The position numbers and the translations under genes were made by a program. 9,656 bases of DNA from Clostridia bacterium (GTDB lineage: Bacteria > Bacillota_E > SLMV01 > PUMD01). This document shows, one piece after another, positions 5,579 through 9,656 of this stretch. Below the pieces are notes generated by a model, which searched no databases, was not told where the DNA came from, and was given only the letters and a program-made list of their open reading frames with translations. The number at the start of each line of letters is the position of its first letter. Position 1 is the first letter of the stretch. The stretch covers positions 1 through 9,656 of the forward strand of contig SKXF01000078.1 in NCBI GenBank assembly GCA_007128555.1, given 5' to 3'.

Positions 5579-6517
5579 GTGCCGGGTAAGACTATAGCCA
5601 GGTTGGGGAGCGGTGCCCTGATCTTAACGACCATCCTCTTGCTGTGTTCCTGTACTGGCCTGAACAACATGGGGCAAACACAGGTAGACGAGCTGACCAT
5701 CGTAACCACCTACACGATCCTTGAAGATTTCGCCCGTAACGTTGCCGGAGAGGACGCTGACGTTCGGAACATCACGCCCGTGGGCGCCGAGGTGCACGAG
5801 TGGGAACTCGTTCCCCGTAACTTCGCAGACCTTGAACAGGCCGACGTGGTGTTTTACAACGGACTGAACCTTGAGCAGTGGATGGACCAGGTCGACGCAA
5901 GCGTCAGGACCCATGTGCCGGTGGTTTCCCTGGGTGAAAGCTGCGGATATCCGACGCTGCCGATCGCAACTGGAAGCTTTGCTGGAGAGCCGGATCCCCA
6001 CATCTGGATGCATCCGGAGGGTGCGGCTGCGTACGTGGAAAGGATCTGCGCTGTACTGTCCGAGATCAACCCCTCCAGGGCCTCGTACTATCGAGACAAT
6101 ACCGACCGATACCTGCAGCAGCTCCAGGTACTCCACGAGGAACTGGCCACCGCATTTTCGCATATCCCGGTCGAACATCGTCTCCTGGTCACAACAGAGG
6201 CAGCCTTCATCTATTTCGCCGACGCATACGGATTCGCCCATGACGGCATCTGGGGAACGAATACCGAGGAAGAGGGAACCCCCCAGCAGATGCTGCGAAT
6301 CATGAAGATCGTTGAAAACCAGAGGCCCAGGGCAGTGTTCTGGGAGAGCACCGGTTCCAGCCGCTACGCTCTGAGTGTCTCTGACGATACCGGCATCCCC
6401 ATCGCCGGCCCCCTCTATGTTGATTCGTTTGACGAGGCAGGCACGTCTGTCGAAACCTACCTCGATATGATGCGGGCTAATGCAAACCTGATTGTCAGCG
6501 CGCTCACCACGGACTGA
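5579..6517 (+). CDS. mntA: Mn(II)/Fe(II) ABC transporter substrate-binding lipoprotein
   Basis: This is an extracytoplasmic cluster A-I metal-binding protein (TroA/PsaA/MntA family) that hands metal to the ABC permease. The GTG at 5579 (312 residues) is chosen because GGAGG (5567-5571) lies 7 bases upstream; the ATG at 5555 has no SD. A basic N-terminus and hydrophobic stretch lead to lipobox LCSC, with Cys25 as the lipidated residue. Likely metal ligands are His73 (GAEVHEWEL), His141 (PDPHIWMHP), Glu207 (LVTTEAAFIYFADAYG) and Asp282 (LYVDSF). The third ligand is Glu, as in the PsaA/MntC group, rather than His as in zinc-binding ZnuA, and there is no His-rich loop; both favour Mn (or Fe) over Zn. 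The gene ends in tandem stops (TGATAA), and the ATPase gene starts 23 bases later. Regulation by the divergent MntR is likely. Confidence 0.92.
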   Translation: MPGKTIARLGSGALILTTILLLCSCTGLNNMGQTQVDELTIVTTYTILEDFARNVAGEDADVRNITPVGAEVHEWELVPRNFADLEQADVVFYNGLNLEQWMDQVDASVRTHVPVVSLGESCGYPTLPIATGSFAGEPDPHIWMHPEGAAAYVERICAVLSEINPSRASYYRDNTDRYLQQLQVLHEELATAFSHIPVEHRLLVTTEAAFIYFADAYGFAHDGIWGTNTEEEGTPQQMLRIMKIVENQRPRAVFWESTGSSRYALSVSDDTGIPIAGPLYVDSFDEAGTSVETYLDMMRANANLIVSALTTD

Positions 6518-6540
6518 TAAATCTTTGGAGGCTTCATCAC

Positions 6541-7407
6541 ATGAATGCTGCAGAAGAAACCCTTGCAACCGCCACCCTCCCCGAGACAATCGGGGCACAC
6601 CCGGGGCATCGAAAGGTGAAGGGCGAGCCCTTGTGGGGGGAGCCCCCCGCTGTCCGGGCGACAAACCTCGCAGCCGCCTATGATGGGCCACACGTCCTGG
6701 TCAATGTCAACCTGGATCTTCCCGCTGGTGAGCTGATCGCCATACTGGGACCGAACGGCGGCGGAAAGACCACCTTCTTCCGTCTCGCCATGGGGCTGAA
6801 GCGCCCCCTGGCCGGCGACATTCTGCTCTTCGGTAGGTCGGTCGGCACCCAGATCCGCAGAAACCAGGTCGCCTACGTACCCCAGCATGAGCAAGTTGAC
6901 TGGGATTATCCCATATCCGTATGGGACGTTGTCCTCGGAGGACGATACGGCCTGATGGGCAGCCAGGGGACCTGGAGGAGATTTCTTCCCCCCAGGTGGG
7001 CCGGCGACCAACACGCCGCAGCTGCCTGCGAGGCCCTCGAGACCGTCGACATGCTGTCCCATCGACAGCGACCCATAGGGGCCCTATCTGGCGGACAGAA
7101 AAAGCGAGTCTTTCTCGCTCGCGCCCTGGCCCAGGACGCCGCCCTTCTCCTGCTCGATGAACCCCTGGTAGGGGTTGATCAGCAATCACAGGACCTCATT
7201 TTCCATGTCCTGGGACAGATTCGAGATGAAGGCCGAAGCATCATCCTGATCACCCACGACCTGGGCTGTGCAAGGCGCCATGCTGATCGAGTTGTGCTCA
7301 TCAATCGGTCGGTAATCGCCAGCGGTCCTCCTGGGGAAGTGCTCACCGATGAATGCATTGCACGTACCTACCTCAGCCACTGGGCGTCGGATACGCCTGA
7401 AGGATGA
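6541..7407 (+). CDS. mntB: Manganese ABC transporter ATP-binding protein
   Basis: This cytoplasmic ATPase powers the importer. It has 288 residues and a full motif set: Walker A GPNGGGKTT (70-78), Q-loop Gln115 in YVPQ, signature LSGGQ (182-186), Walker B LLLLDE (202-207), D-loop VGVD (210-213) and H-loop His239 in LITHD. YVPQHEQVDWDYPISVWDVV is typical of the Mn/Zn (MntB/ZnuC) branch. The core begins near residue 38 (AVRATNLAAAY), so there is an extra N-terminal segment of about 37 residues with no recognised domain. The ATG at 6541 is supported by GGAGG (6527-6531) 9 bases upstream. GTG (6616) and TTG (6631) are in-frame alternatives with poorer SDs. The DNA for this extension holds three GC-rich hairpins. 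The gene is in an operon with the binding protein upstream and the permease 24 bases downstream. Confidence 0.93.
   Translation: MNAAEETLATATLPETIGAHPGHRKVKGEPLWGEPPAVRATNLAAAYDGPHVLVNVNLDLPAGELIAILGPNGGGKTTFFRLAMGLKRPLAGDILLFGRSVGTQIRRNQVAYVPQHEQVDWDYPISVWDVVLGGRYGLMGSQGTWRRFLPPRWAGDQHAAAACEALETVDMLSHRQRPIGALSGGQKKRVFLARALAQDAALLLLDEPLVGVDQQSQDLIFHVLGQIRDEGRSIILITHDLGCARRHADRVVLINRSVIASGPPGEVLTDECIARTYLSHWASDTPEG
6579..6648 (+). other. Run of GC-rich hairpins in the 5' part of mntB
   Basis: Three perfect dyads occur within 70 bases: CCCCGA-GACAA-TCGGGG (6579-6595), GGGC-GA-GCCC (6621-6630) and GGGGGG-AG-CCCCCC (6635-6648). They lie inside the codons of the non-conserved N-terminal extension, just before the ATPase core begins. 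No T tract follows, so they are not intrinsic terminators. They may tune the ratio of binding protein to ATPase by blocking decay or slowing ribosomes. Confidence 0.45.
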
Positions 7408-7431
7408 TCAGCCTGTTCAGACAGGGAGGCC

Positions 7432-8484
7432 ATGCTATTGCCTGGAGAGCTCGTCGCAGCCGATATTAGTGCCAGGGCCTTGATCAGCGCTCCCTTTCTG
7501 TATGATCTCGGTGTGTTGGTCATTGATACCCTGATCGCGGTGATCATGGTGTTTGTCAACCTGTTTCCGGCGGCCGCAGCTGAACCCTTCCAGTTTCCCT
7601 TCATGCAGAGGGCCCTGTTGACAGCACTGCTGGTCGGATGCGTCTGCGGAATTCTCTCCTGTTACGTGGTGCTGAAGAGGTGGTCCCTGCTGGGTGACAC
7701 CATCTCTCACGCCGTCCTGCCTGGAGTGGCTGTGGCCCACCTGCTGAGCTGGCCCTTCTTTATCGGCGGACTGATCAGTGGCCTGGCAACGGCCATGGGA
7801 ATCGGGATGATTGAACGCAACACCCGCATCAAGGAGGATGCAGCGATGGGCCTGATGCTCACCGGATCCTTCGCCCTGGGCATTGTGATCATCAGCCAGA
7901 TCGCAACGTCAACCCACCTCATGCACATTCTGTTCGGCAACGTGCTCGGCGTTCGCATGCCAACGCTTCTCCTGACACTGGTTGTGGGGCTTCTCACCCT
8001 GGCCGTGGTCCTCCTGTACTACAAGGAGTTTCTCCTGTACTCCTTCGATCCCGTACAGGCCAGCGTCCAGGGAATGAACACCGCTGCGATCCACTATGGG
8101 CTGATGTTCCTGTTGACGCTGACCATTGTGGCCAGCCTCGAAACCGTGGGGATCATCCTGGTCGTCGCCATGCTCATCACACCAGGGGCCACCGCCTACC
8201 TCCTGGCCCACAGCCTCTCTCGCATGATGCTGATCGCCACTGCCAGCAGCATGTTCTCTGCGGTGATTGGACTGTACCTGTCTTTTGTCTTCAACCTGGC
8301 CTCTGGGGGAACCATCGTCCTGGTGTCAACGACCCTGTTCTTTCTGACCTTCCTGCTCGCTCCCGAGCACGGCGTACTGGGGAAGTGGATGCGCTCCAGG
8401 GGCAAACGCGAGGCAGCATCTGAGGCAACGAGCGGGAAGATCCCGGGTTACGGACGTACGGGCCGGGGCAAAAAACCGCGGTAG
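7432..8484 (+). CDS. mntC: Manganese ABC transporter permease (ABC-3 family)
   Basis: This is the integral-membrane channel of the importer. It has 350 residues with about nine hydrophobic segments (roughly 24-46, 58-81, 90-104, 107-127, 139-158, 176-196, 222-250, 265-288 and 292-311). ABC-3 hallmarks are FPFMQRALLTALLVG (55-69), LKRWSLLGDTISHAVLPGVA (81-100) and ETVGIILVVAMLITPGATAY (237-256). Family members usually begin near FPFMQRALL, so about 54 N-terminal residues, including an extra hydrophobic helix ending in AAAAEP, are additional. The C-terminus has a basic tail of about 30 residues. AGGGAGG (7423-7429) is only 2 bases from the ATG at 7432 but 8 bases from an in-frame TTG at 7438, so the TTG may be the true start (348 residues). 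Only one permease gene is present, so a homodimer is expected. Confidence 0.92.
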   Translation: MLLPGELVAADISARALISAPFLYDLGVLVIDTLIAVIMVFVNLFPAAAAEPFQFPFMQRALLTALLVGCVCGILSCYVVLKRWSLLGDTISHAVLPGVAVAHLLSWPFFIGGLISGLATAMGIGMIERNTRIKEDAAMGLMLTGSFALGIVIISQIATSTHLMHILFGNVLGVRMPTLLLTLVVGLLTLAVVLLYYKEFLLYSFDPVQASVQGMNTAAIHYGLMFLLTLTIVASLETVGIILVVAMLITPGATAYLLAHSLSRMMLIATASSMFSAVIGLYLSFVFNLASGGTIVLVSTTLFFLTFLLAPEHGVLGKWMRSRGKREAASEATSGKIPGYGRTGRGKKPR

Positions 8485-8490
8485 ACCGCG
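8470..8490 (-). terminator. Minus-directed terminator-like hairpin on the permease stop codon
   Basis: CGCGGT (8477-8482) and ACCGCG (8485-8490) form a dyad centred on the mntC stop codon; allowing a 4-base loop, the stem is 5 bp. Read on the minus strand, the stem is followed after one G by TTTTTT (8475-8470). It would stop transcripts entering from the fhs side and protect the mnt operon from antisense transcription. The A run doubles as the two Lys codons near the end of MntC. The short stem makes efficiency uncertain. Confidence 0.5.
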
Positions 8491-8516
8491 AATACCTGGC
8501 CCCTGTCCCCGGCAGG

Positions 8517-8568
8517 CCCTAGACTGTCGCACCTGGCATCAACTCGCCGCCTTCGCGACAGCTAGAGG
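8517..8568. other. Long imperfect stem-loop between mntC and fhs
   Basis: CTGTCGC (8524-8530) pairs with GCGACAG (8555-8561). After a bulged A (8523), CTAG (8519-8522) pairs with CTAG (8562-8565), and CC (8517-8518) pairs with GG (8567-8568) across another bulge. That gives about 13 bp with a 24-base loop. No T tract follows in either direction. It lies 33 bases past the mntC stop and may protect the mnt mRNA 3' end. Confidence 0.4.
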
Positions 8569-8626
8569 GTAGCCCCGTGCACATGACACTCTCAACCGAT
8601 GCTGAACGCTGTCATGGTCGTTCTGC

Positions 8627-8656
8627 AAAAAGGCCCCCATCCGTGGACAGGGGCCT
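8627..8656 (-). terminator. Rho-independent terminator of fhs
   Basis: On the minus strand AGGCCCC (8656-8650), a 12-base loop and GGGGCCT (8637-8631) form a perfect 7-bp GC-rich stem, followed directly by a T run (8631-8627). It lies about 24 bases after the fhs stop codon, the expected place. Confidence 0.85.
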
Positions 8657-8679
8657 GATCGATCGTCTGTGGTGAGCCT

Positions 8680-9656
8680 CTAGAATACGCCGCGCACCTT
8701 GCCCGTATCAACATCAACATCAACCCTGCGGAACGCCGGGTTCGAACCGGTACCGGGCATCAGGCTGATCGTGCCCGCGACCGGGACCACGAAGCCGGCA
8801 CCCTTGTAGGTCAGGATGTCCCTGATGTATAGTTTCCAACCCTTGGGAACTCCCTTGAGGCTGGGATCATCGGAGAGGCTCAAATGGGTCTTGACCATGC
8901 AGGTACCCAGTTCCAGCATATCCGGGTCCTTCTCCATTCTCTTGGCCTTCTCCAGGGCCTCGGCCGAGTATTCAACGCCATCAGCACCGTATACCTCTGT
9001 GGCGATCAGTTCGATGCGCTCCCTGAGGGGCGTGTCGAGCTCGTAGAGGAACTTGAAGTCATTGGGCTCCTCGCAGGCCTCGATGACGGCATCGGCAAAC
9101 TCCAGGGCGCCCTCCCCACCGTGCTCCCAGTGACGGGACTCTGCGACCCGGGCTCCAGCCTCCTCGGCGATTCGACGTACGGCGTTGATCTCGTTGTCGG
9201 TGTCGGTGTAGAAGACGTTGATGCAGACTACCGGGTTGACGCCCGACTTCTTGATGATGTCGATGCAGTGAACCAGGTTGTCGCAGCCCTTCTCAACCCA
9301 CTCAACCCGTTCCTCGGTGTAGGCCGGATCCATGGGCTTTCCGGGAACCGGGGTCGGAGCGCCACCGTGGGCCTTGAGAGCCCGTATGGTAGCCACCAGT
9401 ACCGCGGCATTGGGCGTCAGGCCGGACATGCGGCACTTGAGGTTCCAGAACTTCTCGAACCCGATGTCAGCGCCGAAGCCCGACTCGGTGATCACGTAGT
9501 CGCCCAGCTTCAGCGCCACGCGATCGGCCACAATCGATGACTGGCCAATAGCGATATTGGCAAAGGGACCGGCGTGTACGAAGACCGGCTGTCCTTCAAG
9601 GGTCTGCATGAGGTTGGGATTGATCGCTTCGACCATCCACGCCGTCATGGCGCCGT
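8680..9656 (-). CDS. fhs: Formate-tetrahydrofolate ligase, C-terminal part (gene runs off window)
   Basis: The enzyme makes 10-formyl-tetrahydrofolate from formate, THF and ATP in cytoplasmic one-carbon metabolism, and in the methyl branch of the Wood-Ljungdahl pathway in acetogens. The frame stays open to the window edge. About 325 C-terminal residues of an enzyme usually 550-590 long are present; the true start lies beyond 9656, and the internal Met at 9648 belongs to the conserved GAMT motif. Recognisable family stretches are [59 protein letters not shown] and the ending [15 protein letters not shown]. The N-terminal ATP-binding P-loop is outside the window. An intrinsic terminator follows. 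No frameshift or missing conserved block is seen in the visible part. Its presence suggests, but does not prove, an anaerobic or acetogen-like metabolism. Confidence 0.95.
   Translation of the reverse strand, partial: GAMTAWMVEAINPNLMQTLEGQPVFVHAGPFANIAIGQSSIVADRVALKLGDYVITESGFGADIGFEKFWNLKCRMSGLTPNAAVLVATIRALKAHGGAPTPVPGKPMDPAYTEERVEWVEKGCDNLVHCIDIIKKSGVNPVVCINVFYTDTDNEINAVRRIAEEAGARVAESRHWEHGGEGALEFADAVIEACEEPNDFKFLYELDTPLRERIELIATEVYGADGVEYSAEALEKAKRMEKDPDMLELGTCMVKTHLSLSDDPSLKGVPKGWKLYIRDILTYKGAGFVVPVAGTISLMPGTGSNPAFRRVDVDVDTGKVRGVF

Noticed and set aside
5624..6691. Long minus-strand open frame (355 codons)
   Set aside because: Shadow of mntA and the start of mntB, a GC-rich codon-position effect; the plus-strand genes have SDs and full motifs.
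8736..8760. GGGTTCGAACC, resembling a tRNA T-arm
   Set aside because: It lies inside conserved fhs codons and no acceptor or anticodon arm can be built around it.
1..9656. CRISPR arrays, insertion sequences, attachment sites
   Set aside because: No regularly spaced repeats, transposase or integrase motifs, or long terminal inverted repeats were seen.

Overview
The window reads as chromosomal DNA from a free-living bacterium. GC is fairly high (about 60% by eye), Shine-Dalgarno (SD) sequences are strong GGAGG types, GTG and TTG starts are used, and several sigma-70-like -10 boxes are visible. The substrate-binding lipoprotein, MntR-type repressor and formate-tetrahydrofolate ligase would suit a Gram-positive or Firmicutes-like anaerobe. 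That placement is inference; there is no rRNA or tRNA to fix taxonomy.

Layout. Bases 1-461 are non-coding, with several short dyads. Bases 462-3575 (+) form a tight three-gene operon: a cytoplasmic asparaginase/glutaminase-family amidohydrolase, an OmpR/PhoB-type response regulator (its start lies inside the amidohydrolase gene) and a membrane histidine kinase (ATGA stop/start overlap). A metallo-beta-lactamase (MBL)-fold hydrolase on the minus strand overlaps the kinase gene tail-to-tail. Upstream of it, also on the minus strand, is an MntR-type metalloregulator.

From about 5202 to 5578 lies a divergent control region with promoter-like elements and several dyads. To its right (+) is a three-gene ABC importer operon: substrate-binding lipoprotein, ATPase and ABC-3 permease. 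The repressor keeps all six MntR manganese ligands, and the binding protein has a His/His/Glu/Asp site as in PsaA-type Mn/Fe binders. The two proteins therefore point independently to Mn(II) (possibly Fe(II)) import under MntR control. The best operator candidate is TTACC-GCAA-GGTAA, placed at the expected transcription start of the importer.

The right end carries the 3' part of fhs (formate-tetrahydrofolate ligase, one-carbon metabolism) on the minus strand, running off the window. It ends in a clear intrinsic terminator. A second minus-directed terminator-like hairpin sits exactly on the permease stop codon, so the converging fhs and mnt units look insulated.

No mobile element, CRISPR array, tRNA or rRNA was found. 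I see no wholly new system. The points most worth checking are the amidohydrolase/two-component fusion operon, the mnt control region, the GC-rich hairpins inside the 5' end of the ATPase gene, and the N-terminal extensions of the ATPase and permease.
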